From Hyperthermus sp. (GTDB lineage: Archaea > Thermoproteota > Thermoprotei_A > Sulfolobales > Pyrodictiaceae): a stretch of DNA of 51,160 nt. A program made the translations under genes and the position numbers. Location: contig QNYQ01000028.1 of assembly GCA_003978665.1 (NCBI GenBank), positions 1 to 51,160 on the forward strand, written 5' to 3'. Shown one piece after another: positions 40,965 to 49,287 of the stretch; position 1 is the first letter of the stretch; every line of letters starts with the position of its first letter. Below the pieces are notes generated by a model. That model ran no database searches, was not told the origin of the DNA, and was given only the letters and a program-made list of their open reading frames with translations.

Positions 40965-41525
40965 CTACCCCGTCTCGACAACCCTTACCTTAAACACTAG
41001 AGGAAGCCTGCTCGCCAACACGCCCTCCTTCACCTCATAGTACATCACTGCCCCCAGCACAGCCCCCTCCCTAAGCTCCTCCGCATCAAGAGTTATCCAC
41101 GCCTTCCCATGCTGCAGGCTTAGGTAGCCCTTAACTTGACCGTTAGGCCCCGTTACAAGGATCCTGGCGTAGTCAAAGTAGTTGGCCGCCTGGTTAGCAT
41201 TAACCCAGTCTATCTCCAGCTTTACGTTCTCCACATCGCTCTGGTTAACCACCCTTATCCAGTCAGGCTTCTTAAAGACCCCCTGACCCCCCGACGACAA
41301 TGACGCGTTGGCTCCGGGAAAGCTGAAGGGGGACACAACCACGTTCACGGGCTCATTCTTCACCGACACGTCGCCATAGCCGTAGTAGGTTCTGTCGCTC
41401 GTGACAGAGGCGTAGCCCGTGAACAAGGCCAGAGCTATCGCCGAGGCAGCCAATGCCGCCAGGGGAGCGAGGCTCCCCGCTCCCGAACTACTCTTCTTCA
41501 CCCCTAACCCCTCCAGCTCCACCAT
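40965..41525 (-). CDS. Cannula-like secreted protein (CanA family, TasA-like fold)
   Basis: 186 residues from ATG 41525; TTG 41531 is two codons earlier. A short N-terminus precedes one hydrophobic helix, LAPLAALAASAIALALFTGY, followed by a beta-rich secreted domain with N-x-S sites. The sequence lines up with Pyrodictium cannula subunits as I recall them: the small-residue signal helix, VENVKLEIDWVNANQ with YFDYARI, the strand AWITLDAEEL, and the C-terminal block YEVKEGVLASRLPLVFKVRV. Cannulae are hollow extracellular tubes linking Pyrodictium cells; CanA subunits join by strand exchange. An AT-rich promoter lies just upstream. Whether this copy forms tubes is inference. Confidence 0.72.
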   Translation of the reverse strand: MVELEGLGVKKSSSGAGSLAPLAALAASAIALALFTGYASVTSDRTYYGYGDVSVKNEPVNVVVSPFSFPGANASLSSGGQGVFKKPDWIRVVNQSDVENVKLEIDWVNANQAANYFDYARILVTGPNGQVKGYLSLQHGKAWITLDAEELREGAVLGAVMYYEVKEGVLASRLPLVFKVRVVETG

Positions 41526-41531
41526 CCTCAA

Positions 41532-41754
41532 CTATAACATTGTTTAAGCAAGCAGCTTATCTTTCTATTTAGAATAGCATAATTACAGTATATCTTTATT
41601 ACTACCAGTATCAGGTTTACTGGATAGTTTTAGCCGGAAACCCCCGGCGAAACAATTGTGGCCGGGAGAAAGCATAGATAATCGGCTGGAACACTGCTGT
41701 ATGAGAGTGTAGTGCCCAGTATAGGGATGGAAAAAGGGGAGGCTGGCCTCCGGG
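41532..41754. promoter_or_regulatory. AT-rich divergent promoter region for the cannula-like gene
   Basis: 223 nt without a gene. It contains the most AT-rich tract of the window (41540-41625). On the minus strand TTCTAAATA at 41566-41574 and CTTAAACA at 41541-41548 are TATA-like elements ahead of the cannula-like start. On the plus strand the start at 41755 has GGAGG at 41739-41743. No ORF is supported. Confidence 0.5.
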
Positions 41755-42525
41755 TTGAGGAAGGTAACAGTCTATATTCACCCCACATGCCTTGCAAGCT
41801 ACAGGCTGATCAAGCATCTTCACAGCCGAGGCCTTCTTGAACGCGTGGAGGTAGTCTCGACGGCGAATAGCATGCAGCACGTGCTGGCGAACAGGGTGTG
41901 GAGTGTGCCCTGGATAGTGGTTGACGGTGAGCCTGCTGCAACGGATCCCGTGGAGCCTCTTGAGGCCGAGGCCATAATAACCGGCGCGTGGAGCCCCACG
42001 AGCAGTAAAGGGGTTGAGGAGGCATTCATGGAGGCCGTTCTCCACAGTGCCTACGCGTCGTCAATAGCCTATGTTCACGATGGACTAGAAGCTGTAGTGG
42101 ACCCCCTGCTTGTCTCAGCAGCCGTCAGGGCCCCTTTACGTAAAGTAATGGTTGAGGACGTCGTGGATCGGTTGCGGGCAAAGAGCAGGGAGCTATGGGA
42201 GGCGTGGAGGGATAAGATTATGAGGGCGCTCGGCATATCCTTCGTGAGGGAGTACTGGTGGGCTAGGGGAGGCAGGCTAGAGGCGGATGAGCTTAGAAGC
42301 AGCGTTAACACCGCCGTGATAGGGCTCTGGCTTATAGCAAAAGCCAGTCTCGGGAGAAGCGGGCTGCCCAGCAACCCTGTTCCCAGGAGGGAGCTCGTAG
42401 AGAAGCTGGCGAGGTTCGTGTTGAGGGGGGCTGCCGGCCTAGTGGCTAGGGTTGAGAGGGAGCAGAACACCATACTTGCCGATAGCGAGTACTGGAGGCT
42501 GCTCGGCAGCCTGGGCATTGAGTGA
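41755..42525 (+). CDS. Thioredoxin-fold domain protein with C-terminal helical domain
   Basis: 256 residues from TTG 41755. Residues 1-70 have a thioredoxin/glutaredoxin pattern: VTVYIHPTCLASYRLIKHL, then VEVVSTANS and the cis-Pro strand SVPWIVVDGEP. The active site is Cys-Leu-Ala-Ser, a single-Cys CxxS form, which favours mixed-disulfide or isomerase chemistry over dithiol reduction. The remaining 180 residues are helical (RKVMVEDVVDRLRAKSRELWEAWRDK) and unrecognised. It is divergent from the cannula-like gene. Confidence 0.55.
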   Translation: MRKVTVYIHPTCLASYRLIKHLHSRGLLERVEVVSTANSMQHVLANRVWSVPWIVVDGEPAATDPVEPLEAEAIITGAWSPTSSKGVEEAFMEAVLHSAYASSIAYVHDGLEAVVDPLLVSAAVRAPLRKVMVEDVVDRLRAKSRELWEAWRDKIMRALGISFVREYWWARGGRLEADELRSSVNTAVIGLWLIAKASLGRSGLPSNPVPRRELVEKLARFVLRGAAGLVARVEREQNTILADSEYWRLLGSLGIE

Positions 42526-42575
42526 AAACAAATCCACGCCCCGGGGCGCGCTAGGAGGCGTTTATGGGTGGTTGA

Positions 42576-43148
42576 ATGATGCGTGGGCTCCGGCTCCCGC
42601 CTAGGATAAAGGTTCTGGAGGCTCTTGGAGCCATAGCTGATGGCAGGATAACCCGTATTGGCGGGCCCTGCTATAGGGTTGTGAGTAGTGATGGGTCGAG
42701 GGAGTACACGGTCTATGTTGACGTTGAGAGGAGGATAGTGTATAGCGATGATAACGGTACAAGGTTCCGGGGCTACACGGGCTATCCTATAATAGCTGCG
42801 CTAATGCTTAGCCACGTCCTCCCCTTCAATAAGCGGGTAGCCGAGGGGCTTAAGGGGGTTAAGTGGAGGGAGCTCAACGAGAAATATAGGAGGTATAGTG
42901 TTGTAGAGGAGATAGTTAAAGCTAGGGCTGCCGAGAGGGGAGTTAGGAGGGAGGAGCTGGAGTCTCTCGTAGCCAGCGTCATGGCCAGTCTCAGAGGGAT
43001 GAGGCTAAAGCTAATTGACACGTTCAGAGAGGATATGTGTAGGAGCGGGGGCACGGGCCTCAGCAGGTGGCTGGGAGCGGGTGATGAACGCGCCGGAAAC
43101 GAGCCCCGGGCGGAGGCGCCTGCAGCCCCTCACGAGGCTAGTGCTTGA
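42576..43148 (+). CDS. Conserved-looking hypothetical protein, unknown
   Basis: 190 residues from ATG 42576 (ATG 42579 equally possible). The first half has short strands (ITRIGGPCYRVVSSDGSREYTVYVDVERRIVYSDDNG) suggesting a small beta domain that ends in FRGYTGYPIIAALMLSHVLPF. The second half is helical and very basic or acidic (KGVKWRELNEKYRRYSVVEEIVKARAAERG). The tail is Ala/Pro/Glu-rich and probably disordered. No catalytic motif or family was recognised. It lies between the thioredoxin-fold gene and endonuclease IV on the same strand. Confidence 0.45.
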   Translation: MMRGLRLPPRIKVLEALGAIADGRITRIGGPCYRVVSSDGSREYTVYVDVERRIVYSDDNGTRFRGYTGYPIIAALMLSHVLPFNKRVAEGLKGVKWRELNEKYRRYSVVEEIVKARAAERGVRREELESLVASVMASLRGMRLKLIDTFREDMCRSGGTGLSRWLGAGDERAGNEPRAEAPAAPHEASA

Positions 43149-43209
43149 GTGTTTCAGGCGCTGATGGCGTCAGCCGGGTTGGCTGAACCTCCTCCCCCCT
43201 ACCACACGC

Positions 43210-44088
43210 GTGGCAGGGTGGGCTGCGTTGGCCTTGAGGCTTAGGTTCGGGCCTGCGGGGAAGCCTGTGGGGTTGAAGAGTGGTGACTACGTGAAGGGCA
43301 TAGAGTACGTTGCTAGCATAGGCTTGAACGCAATGGAGTATGAGGCTGTGCGGGGGGTTCGCGTCTCAGAGCCGAAGGCTAGGCGTATAGGTGAGGCTGC
43401 GCGGGAGAGGGATGTTAAGCTCTCAATGCATGCCCCATACTTCCTGAACTTCGCCTCTACCAGCGAGGAGACGCGCAGGAAGAGTGTTGAGAGGCTTGTG
43501 GCCGCCGTCCAGGCTGCTGAATGGATGGGAGCCTACGCGGTGGTTTTCCACCCGGGCTACTACAAGGGGCATTCCTCCGCCAGGGAGGCCTTGGACACCA
43601 CTATCAGAGCCTTGAAGCCCGTTGTAGAGTTCATGGATTCTAGGAGCATTAAGGGTGTCTGGATAGCGCCGGAGACCACGGGCAAGACTAGCCAAGTGGG
43701 GAGTGTGGAGGAGGTTGCCGAGATATGTAGGAGCCTGGGCAAGTACTGTAGGCCTGCCGTCGACTGGGCCCACATATACGCTAGGAGTGAGGGAAGACTG
43801 GTCACCAGCGTGGACCACGTGGCCAGCATCGTGGAGTATTTTGAGAGAGAGCTTGGGACAAGCGCGGTCAAACCCCTCCACACACACTTCAGCAGGATAG
43901 AGTACGGTCGTGGAGGAGAGAGGGAGCACCATACTCTTGCAGAGACGGATTACGGGCCAGACTGGCAGCTGGTCTGCAGCGCTTACAGTGAGATAGGTGT
44001 TGAGGCAGTGGTGATCTCTGAGAGCCCCATCCTGGAGAAGGACGCACTGGTCATGAAGAGGATCTGCGAGGAAAAAGGCTACATCTAG
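43210..44088 (+). CDS. nfo: Endonuclease IV-type AP endonuclease
   Basis: Cuts DNA 5' to abasic sites with a three-zinc TIM barrel, following glycosylases such as the UDG at 37.9 kb. 292 residues: RFGPAGKPVG at the N-terminus, GLNAMEYEAV, LSMHAPYFLNFAS, AVVFHPGYYKG, WIAPETTGKTSQVGS, PAVDWAHIYAR, LHTHFSRIEYG with HHTLAE, and VVISESPILEKDA give the His, Glu and Asp metal ligands. GTG 43210 is the first start; TTG 43228 with GGGTGGG upstream may be the real one. Confidence 0.9.
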   Translation: MAGWAALALRLRFGPAGKPVGLKSGDYVKGIEYVASIGLNAMEYEAVRGVRVSEPKARRIGEAARERDVKLSMHAPYFLNFASTSEETRRKSVERLVAAVQAAEWMGAYAVVFHPGYYKGHSSAREALDTTIRALKPVVEFMDSRSIKGVWIAPETTGKTSQVGSVEEVAEICRSLGKYCRPAVDWAHIYARSEGRLVTSVDHVASIVEYFERELGTSAVKPLHTHFSRIEYGRGGEREHHTLAETDYGPDWQLVCSAYSEIGVEAVVISESPILEKDALVMKRICEEKGYI

Positions 44089-44093
44089 ACCCC

Positions 44094-44585
44094 CTAGGCC
44101 CCTCTCAGCTTCGCGAGAGCAGCCTTCACGAGGCCACGATGCTTCTCCTCCTCCGACACGAGAAGCTCCAGTAGCCTCCGGAGGGTCGTCCCCGGCTCGG
44201 CGAGGTCGACGAGCCCCTGGTAGCTACTCTTAGCGAAGACTTCTATGCTCTCATGGATCCTAACCATCTCCCTCAACTTGTCCTCATCTATGCCGGGCGA
44301 ATGCATGTGGGCAATAACCTCCTTAGCCAGCACCTGTATCTCGCTTACAGCTCTAAGTACTGCCCATGCGAGCTCACGGTGGAGGATACTGTCAATAGCT
44401 ATTAGGAATAGGAGGGATGCTATATCAGGCTTGTCGAGACAGCTCTTAGCCATTTCAGCGTAGGCATAGGCCTCACTCATCTCATCCAACGCTACATCCT
44501 CGATCTGAGACTTGATCTTATCCAGCCTGTCAATCATATCCCTAAGCCTCTCTGCGAAATCCTCTCCGTTAAGCCCAGAGGACAA
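44094..44585 (-). CDS. Helical ferritin-like protein (uncertain)
   Basis: 163 residues from TTG 44585, chosen because GGGAGAG lies 6-7 nt upstream and TATTAATAAG sits near 44651-44660 as promoter; the frame is open to 44684. Nearly all helical, with Glu/His residues spaced as in ferritin-like bundles: MSEAYAYAEMAKSCL, IDSILHRELAWAVLRAV, MVRIHESIEVFAKSS and LVSEEEKHRGLVKAAL. Four such helices with ExxH-type pairs suggest a di-iron or metal-binding bundle, but no exact family was recognised. Convergent with nfo, 5 nt apart; divergent from secY. Confidence 0.45.
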   Translation of the reverse strand: MSSGLNGEDFAERLRDMIDRLDKIKSQIEDVALDEMSEAYAYAEMAKSCLDKPDIASLLFLIAIDSILHRELAWAVLRAVSEIQVLAKEVIAHMHSPGIDEDKLREMVRIHESIEVFAKSSYQGLVDLAEPGTTLRRLLELLVSEEEKHRGLVKAALAKLRGA

Positions 44586-44699
44586 GGCAGCTCTCCCGGA
44601 AGCAGAGAGTACCGCGGGGGCACTATTATAAGAGGAGGCGGCGGGAACGGACCTTATTAATACTAGTCTCCACTCCAACCCCACCCCTCCGCCTGGGGC

Positions 44700-46094
44700 T
44701 TGGCTGGGATGAAGGGTGTACTGGAAGCTCTAGCTGAGCTATCGAAGTATATTCCAGCAGTCACTAAGCCCGCGCGCAGGCCTCCACTGCCTACGAGGCT
44801 CCTCTGGACCTCTATAGTAGTGTTCCTCTACCTCCTCATGGGGGAGATACCCCTCTACGGCGTTATGGGAAAGGCTGCGGGAGGCCAGCAGCCTGCAGCC
44901 TTGACGCAAATGCTGCTCGGAATGAACATAGGCTCCCTGATGACGCTTGGAATAGGCCCAATAGTCACCGCTGGTATAGTACTGGAGGTGCTTGTTGGAG
45001 GCGGCTTGATAGACATGGATCTCACCAAGCCGCGTGACAGGAAGATCTTCATGGGAGCCCAGCGAATGCTCGCCCTCATATTCGCAGCACTCGAAGCAGC
45101 AGCATACGCTGCGGGATGCCAGTTCTGGACGACAGCGCTCGGCGGCGGAGGCTGCCCCGTGGGGGCTGCTGTTAAGGCGCTGGTGGTTGTACAGCTTGTG
45201 GCCGCTACGCTGCTCCTCATGTGGTTCGACGAGCTTGTACGCAACGGCTGGGGGATAGGGAGTGCTTTGAGCCTGTTCATAGTGGCTAACGTGATGAAGG
45301 GGATGGCGTGGAGGCTTGCCGGCCCGGTTCAGGTTACGCGTGAAGGAGACTACTATGGCTGGCTGCCCCAGCTCCTGCTACGCCACGATCCAGCCATACT
45401 GAGGCATAGGCTCCCCGATCTCGTGGGGCTTATTGCAACCATAGTGCTCATAATGGTTCTCTTGTACATGCAGTTGATGAAGGTGTATATACCGGTTACG
45501 AGCCCGAGGTATGGCAGTATTAAGACGAGGATACCATTAAACTTCATATACGTCACCAACATACCCATCCTCTTCGTTGGAATCCTCGTAGCCGACCTAA
45601 ACGTGTTCCACATACTCGTAGCTGGCACAGCGGGAAGAGGAAGCCCCATAGCCAAGGTCTTCGAGACAATATACAACGTGGTCAGGCCACCCTACGGGCT
45701 GCTGGACGCCGTCTCCGACCCGCTACGCACACTAGCCTTCGCAGTATCGTGGCTCCTCCTGGGCCTCCTATTCGGCTTCATCTGGGTAGAGATAGCAGGC
45801 CTCAGCGCTAGGCAGCAAGCAGAGAACCTGGTGAGGTCCGGCATGGAGCTTCCGGGTATAAGGAGGAACACGAAAATGCTCGAGAAGATACTGTCAAGGT
45901 ACATCTACCCGCTGACCGTTATAAGCTCGCTTGTAGTCTCGGGGATAGCCGTGCTAGCCGACATATTTGGAGCCTATAGTTATGGTAGCGGCCTAGTGCT
46001 GATGGTCGGGATAATATACAACTTCTACGAGACACTGGCCTACGAGAGGACGCTGGAGATGTACCCGATGCTTCAGAGGATAATAGGAGCGTAA
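44700..46094 (+). CDS. secY: Preprotein translocase subunit SecY
   Basis: Forms the protein-conducting channel. 464 residues with ten membrane helices: LLWTSIVVFLYLLMGEIPLYG begins helix 1, a plug-like segment is followed by NIGSLMTLGIGPIVTAGIVLEVLVG, the cytoplasmic loop is PRDRKIFMGAQRM, and GWGIGSALSLFIVANV and ILFVGILVADLN follow. The archaeal cytoplasmic loop AENLVRSGMELPGIRRNTKMLEKIL is last. TTG 44700 or ATG 44709 may start it. adkA follows, as at the end of archaeal spc operons, but no ribosomal genes precede it here. Confidence 0.96.
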   Translation: MAGMKGVLEALAELSKYIPAVTKPARRPPLPTRLLWTSIVVFLYLLMGEIPLYGVMGKAAGGQQPAALTQMLLGMNIGSLMTLGIGPIVTAGIVLEVLVGGGLIDMDLTKPRDRKIFMGAQRMLALIFAALEAAAYAAGCQFWTTALGGGGCPVGAAVKALVVVQLVAATLLLMWFDELVRNGWGIGSALSLFIVANVMKGMAWRLAGPVQVTREGDYYGWLPQLLLRHDPAILRHRLPDLVGLIATIVLIMVLLYMQLMKVYIPVTSPRYGSIKTRIPLNFIYVTNIPILFVGILVADLNVFHILVAGTAGRGSPIAKVFETIYNVVRPPYGLLDAVSDPLRTLAFAVSWLLLGLLFGFIWVEIAGLSARQQAENLVRSGMELPGIRRNTKMLEKILSRYIYPLTVISSLVVSGIAVLADIFGAYSYGSGLVLMVGIIYNFYETLAYERTLEMYPMLQRIIGA

Positions 46095-46170
46095 CACTGG
46101 CATCAACAATTATAATTAATCAGGTTTTTATATCCATAAGCCGGCCGCGCCATATCCTGGTGTATGGCTG

Positions 46171-46791
46171 ATGCCTCCGAGGAACCCCTTCATAACGCTC
46201 ATAGTCACCGGGGTGCCGGGGGTAGGCAAGACCACTGTTTTAGCGAAGGTCTCCGAGATGCTCTCATCAGCCGGCAGAGAATACATGGTAGTCAATTTCG
46301 GAGACTACATGCTAAAGGAGGCTATGCGGAACGGCTGGGTAAGCCACCGCGACGAGATGAGGCACCTTCCCTTGAGGAGGCAGCTAGAGCTGCAGGAGAT
46401 GGCTGCCCGCTCGATACGGGAGGACGCGGAGAAAACGCTGAGGGGGAAGGCCCCCCTATTGGTTGACACTCACGCCATAATCAAGACCCCTACCGGCTAC
46501 TGGCCCGGGCTACCGGAGAATGTTGTGAGGGAGCTTAGGCCGGACTCCATAGTGCTTGTCGAAGCCGACCCCGAGGCGATCTATGCGAGGCAGGTGAGGG
46601 ACTCCGCTACCCGGAGGAGGAGCGACATAGGTGGAGTGGAGGGGATAAGGAGCCTCATGGAGGTTGCGCGCCAAGCAGCACTAAGCAGTGCAACCCTTGT
46701 GGCCGCAAGCGTGTTTATAGTAGTGAACGAGGAGGGGAGGCCCGAGGAGGCCGCGAAGAGGATAGTGGATCTCATAGACATGTTAGGGTAG
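46171..46791 (+). CDS. adkA: Archaeal adenylate kinase
   Basis: Interconverts ATP, AMP and ADP. 206 residues of the archaeal AdkA class, which lacks the bacterial lid signature: P-loop VTGVPGVGKTTVLAKV, AMP-site NFGDYMLKEAM, LLVDTHAIIKTPTGYWPGLPE, and late RQVRDSATRRRSDIG with the Arg-rich lid. ATG 46171. TTTTTATATCC at 46125-46135 is a good TATA box, so it can be transcribed separately from secY. Confidence 0.94.
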   Translation: MPPRNPFITLIVTGVPGVGKTTVLAKVSEMLSSAGREYMVVNFGDYMLKEAMRNGWVSHRDEMRHLPLRRQLELQEMAARSIREDAEKTLRGKAPLLVDTHAIIKTPTGYWPGLPENVVRELRPDSIVLVEADPEAIYARQVRDSATRRRSDIGGVEGIRSLMEVARQAALSSATLVAASVFIVVNEEGRPEEAAKRIVDLIDMLG

Positions 46792-46835
46792 GAGCTTCCT
46801 TCTGCGAGACCACCCTCCCCTCCCAGCGAGATCCT

Positions 46836-48029
46836 TCAGAGCCCGGCCCTGCTCTCGCCGCGGCTGTCTCGCTGTAGAAGGGTTTTCACTCCTAGGAGGG
46901 AGGCGAGAGAGGCGAGGCCAAGCACCTCGGCCAGCGCCATGGCGAGGTAGGCTGCCCGGTAACCCTCCACTTCTACCAGCTTAGAGTAGGCGACGGTGCC
47001 AAGTCCGCCACCCATGTCCACTCCCACCGCGTAGAGGCTTGCAACAGTGTTCCTCACCTCTCTCGGGACACTCGCGAGGAGAACGTACTGGCTGCTGGGG
47101 GCTACAAGCCCGCGTCCAATCCCGTATACTGTGCCGCCCATGTATAGGGCTGGCACCGAGGCATGCAGCGATAATGTTAGCAGGCCTACAGCCTCCAATA
47201 CCGTGCCCGAGGCTATCGTGGGGGCCGCCCCGACAAGCCTCATAACCCTGTGGGATAGAAGCCTGGAGGCCAGGCTCATGAAACCATACACTGCCAGGAA
47301 ACCACCGTAAACCCTTGCAGGCAGCTTCATTGCAGCAACCTGGTACTGCGGTATAGCCTGAAGAGAAATGAACACTGAGCCGTCGAGGAAGGCGAGAACA
47401 ACCATAGCTGCCACAGCCCTACCAGCAGCAGTCCTCCAGCCGGGGAGCCCCAGCCGCGGAGACCCTGAGCCACCACCCCGCCCAGGCCTCCCCCCACCCC
47501 CCGATGCCCGGATAAGGTAGAGTGGAACAAAGCCAGCCAGAGACACCAGGGACACGTAGAGGAAGGCAGCCCGGTAGCCCAGGGCATCCACAAGCCATGA
47601 AGCCAGGAGAGGAGACACTGTTATCGCGAGAGAGATTGCAGCCGACCTATAGGAGAGAGCGCGCGCAGCCTCATAGTCGCTTCCAGCAATGAGCGAGGCA
47701 GCGGCAATAGAGGGGGCAATAAACGAGGCTATACCAACACCCTGGACAAGCCGGGCAAGGTATAGGTGCTGCATGCCTGTGGAAAACACCGCTACAAGAC
47801 CGGCAACACCAACAGATGAAAGCCCAACACCCATAAACAACAGGCTACCAAACCTGTCAGCAAGCAAGCCAACGGGGACACGCAGCACAGCACTAACAAA
47901 AGAGGCCAGGGAGAACATGAAGCCAACACTACCCGCACCAGCACCCAAACCCTCAGCATACCTGGCAATAACCGAGCTCAACCCAACACTCGCAGAGAAG
48001 AAGAGGAAAACACTCACCGCAAGCAGCAA
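46836..48029 (-). CDS. Major facilitator superfamily transporter
   Basis: 397 residues with 12 predicted helices. The loop 2-3 motif is VPVGLLADRFGSLLF (MFS motif A-like), with a weak repeat between helices 8 and 9 (ASRLLSHRVMRLVG). The centre has a Gly/Arg-rich cytoplasmic loop GGGGRPGRGGGSG. It resembles drug or sugar/organic acid exporters of the YcaD/AraJ style; substrate unknown. The start is TTG 48029 with GGTGG upstream. It ends convergently near adkA. The 210 nt upstream of its start (48030-48238) contain no gene I can support. Confidence 0.82.
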   Translation of the reverse strand: MLLAVSVFLFFSASVGLSSVIARYAEGLGAGAGSVGFMFSLASFVSAVLRVPVGLLADRFGSLLFMGVGLSSVGVAGLVAVFSTGMQHLYLARLVQGVGIASFIAPSIAAASLIAGSDYEAARALSYRSAAISLAITVSPLLASWLVDALGYRAAFLYVSLVSLAGFVPLYLIRASGGGGRPGRGGGSGSPRLGLPGWRTAAGRAVAAMVVLAFLDGSVFISLQAIPQYQVAAMKLPARVYGGFLAVYGFMSLASRLLSHRVMRLVGAAPTIASGTVLEAVGLLTLSLHASVPALYMGGTVYGIGRGLVAPSSQYVLLASVPREVRNTVASLYAVGVDMGGGLGTVAYSKLVEVEGYRAAYLAMALAEVLGLASLASLLGVKTLLQRDSRGESRAGL

Positions 48030-48238
48030 GGAACGCCTAAAGCCACCCCACCCCTACACCACCGCGACAACACAGCCGGAGACACAGAACCCATAGCACG
48101 CCTCTCAAGCAACCCCGCCAAAACACCAGGAGAAATAAAAAGTGGAAGGAGGCCCCCGCCAGGATGGACTAAAAGCATGCAAGAAGAGAGGAAAGAGGGC
48201 CTCGCCGCCTCCCACGAAGAGAAGGGGAGACGAAGACT

Positions 48239-48562
48239 TCAGCTCGGCCCCGGGCTCATCGGCCCCAAACACTGCCTGTAGACCTGCTTAAGTATAAGTG
48301 TTGCCAGGTCTCTTGCACTCTTCCTTTCAACATGCTCCTGGGGCAGAATAGTCCAGCAGGTGAGCATCACAGCCCGGATTATATGCTGGTCCGTAGACGC
48401 TACAACACAGCCCATTCTAGCAGCCATAGAGTCTATAGCTCTATCGGGCAAGCTATGCCTACATACCACAAGATAGCCCAGAGGCTCCAGCCGCGCCTTC
48501 AACACCCGGCACGCTTTTAGAAGCGAGCCATCAAGCCACAGGCACCACCCCAAGAAAGGCAC
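48239..48562 (-). CDS. PIN-like / DUF5615-like small protein (candidate toxin)
   Basis: 107 residues from GTG 48562; the start is uncertain. WLDGSLLKACRVLKARLEPLGY, then LPDRAIDSMAARMGCVVASTDQHIIRA follow the order of Mut7-C/DUF5615 PIN-like nucleases: an early Asp, Pro-Asp before a helix, and a strand ending Ser-Thr-Asp. The C-terminal part is Cys- and Arg-rich. Such proteins are usually toxins paired with small antitoxins. The only upstream partner candidate is an unconvincing 72-codon frame overlapping it. It could also be a decaying fragment. Confidence 0.4.
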   Translation of the reverse strand: MPFLGWCLWLDGSLLKACRVLKARLEPLGYLVVCRHSLPDRAIDSMAARMGCVVASTDQHIIRAVMLTCWTILPQEHVERKSARDLATLILKQVYRQCLGPMSPGPS

Positions 48563-48806
48563 CCCAGAGAGTATTGCAGCCCCGGGGCGACGTAACGGTT
48601 ACAGTCCTGGCCCTCCTTTACAAGCCCAAGTAAAACCCCTCGCACCCTAATGCTGGCTTCAATGACGCAGAACATATGGTTACGTACCAGCGTCCGTAGA
48701 CCAGTTTCCCCTCTACCACCATAAATTCCTCGCATCCTACACCATCAGTCTGAACTCATTCTTATTTAGACGTGTAGGACCATATTTCATGCATAGGTGA
48801 CGGTGA
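48563..48806. promoter_or_regulatory. Upstream region of the first HEPN gene
   Basis: 244 nt. The part nearest the gene shares a block with the second HEPN copy: TATTTAGACGTGTAGGACC at 48760-48778 corresponds to TTTTTAAGACGTATAGGATC at 50529-50548. The AT-rich start of each block is a likely TATA box. The rest shows no convincing gene or structure. Confidence 0.45.
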
Positions 48807-49283
48807 GTGTCCGAGGTTGTTCTCCGCGGCCGCATAGCTAGGCGGGTACGGGAGGAGGCCGGGAAGCTGGGTCTAAGCGTTGATGAGTACGTGATAGAGC
48901 TTCTTAGCCAAGGTCTTGACCCCAGGGATAGGGCTTTGGAGTATGTTGAGGCTGCCATGGACCTGCTTGGACAGGCTCGCGGGGAGCTCGGGAAGGGGGA
49001 TGTCCGCCAGGCCTCTGAGAAGCTTTGGGGGGCGGCGGCGCTGGCAGTGAAAGCCTACGCCTACCTAAGGGACGGCAGGAGACTATCCAGCCACGGGGAG
49101 CTCTGGGAGTACAAGAGGAGGCTGGAGAGGGAGCTTGGAGAGTGGGTGTACGATGCTTGGATGAGCGCTACTGGCATGCACGTCTGCTTCTACGAGGCCT
49201 GGTGTACCGAGAGGGATGTGGAGAACGCATACAAGAGGATAGAGAAGCTGGTGAGGGAGGTGGCATCCCTAATAAAAAGATGA
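48807..49283 (+). CDS. RHH-like + HEPN (PaREP1-family) protein, copy 1
   Basis: 158 residues from GTG 48807. Residues 1-40 (RGRIARRVREEAGKLGLSVD, then EYVIELLSQG) look like a ribbon-helix-helix DNA-binding segment. Residues 43-158 match the PaREP1/HEPN helical fold: ALEYVEAAMDLLGQARGELG, QASEKLWGAAALAVKAYAY, GRRLSSHGELWEY and MHVCFYEAWC. The R-R-L-S-S-H stretch fits the HEPN nuclease pattern R-x4-H. HEPN proteins are often RNase toxins; fusion to a DNA-binding segment suggests self-regulation. A paralog lies 1.8 kb downstream with related flanks. Confidence 0.72.
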   Translation: MSEVVLRGRIARRVREEAGKLGLSVDEYVIELLSQGLDPRDRALEYVEAAMDLLGQARGELGKGDVRQASEKLWGAAALAVKAYAYLRDGRRLSSHGELWEYKRRLERELGEWVYDAWMSATGMHVCFYEAWCTERDVENAYKRIEKLVREVASLIKR

Positions 49284-49287
49284 AGAA

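Noticed and set aside
48517-48735. Minus-strand 72-codon frame overlapping the PIN-like ORF
   Set aside because: Considered as an antitoxin. The composition is irregular, no secondary-structure pattern is convincing, and it runs into the PIN-like coding region in another frame.
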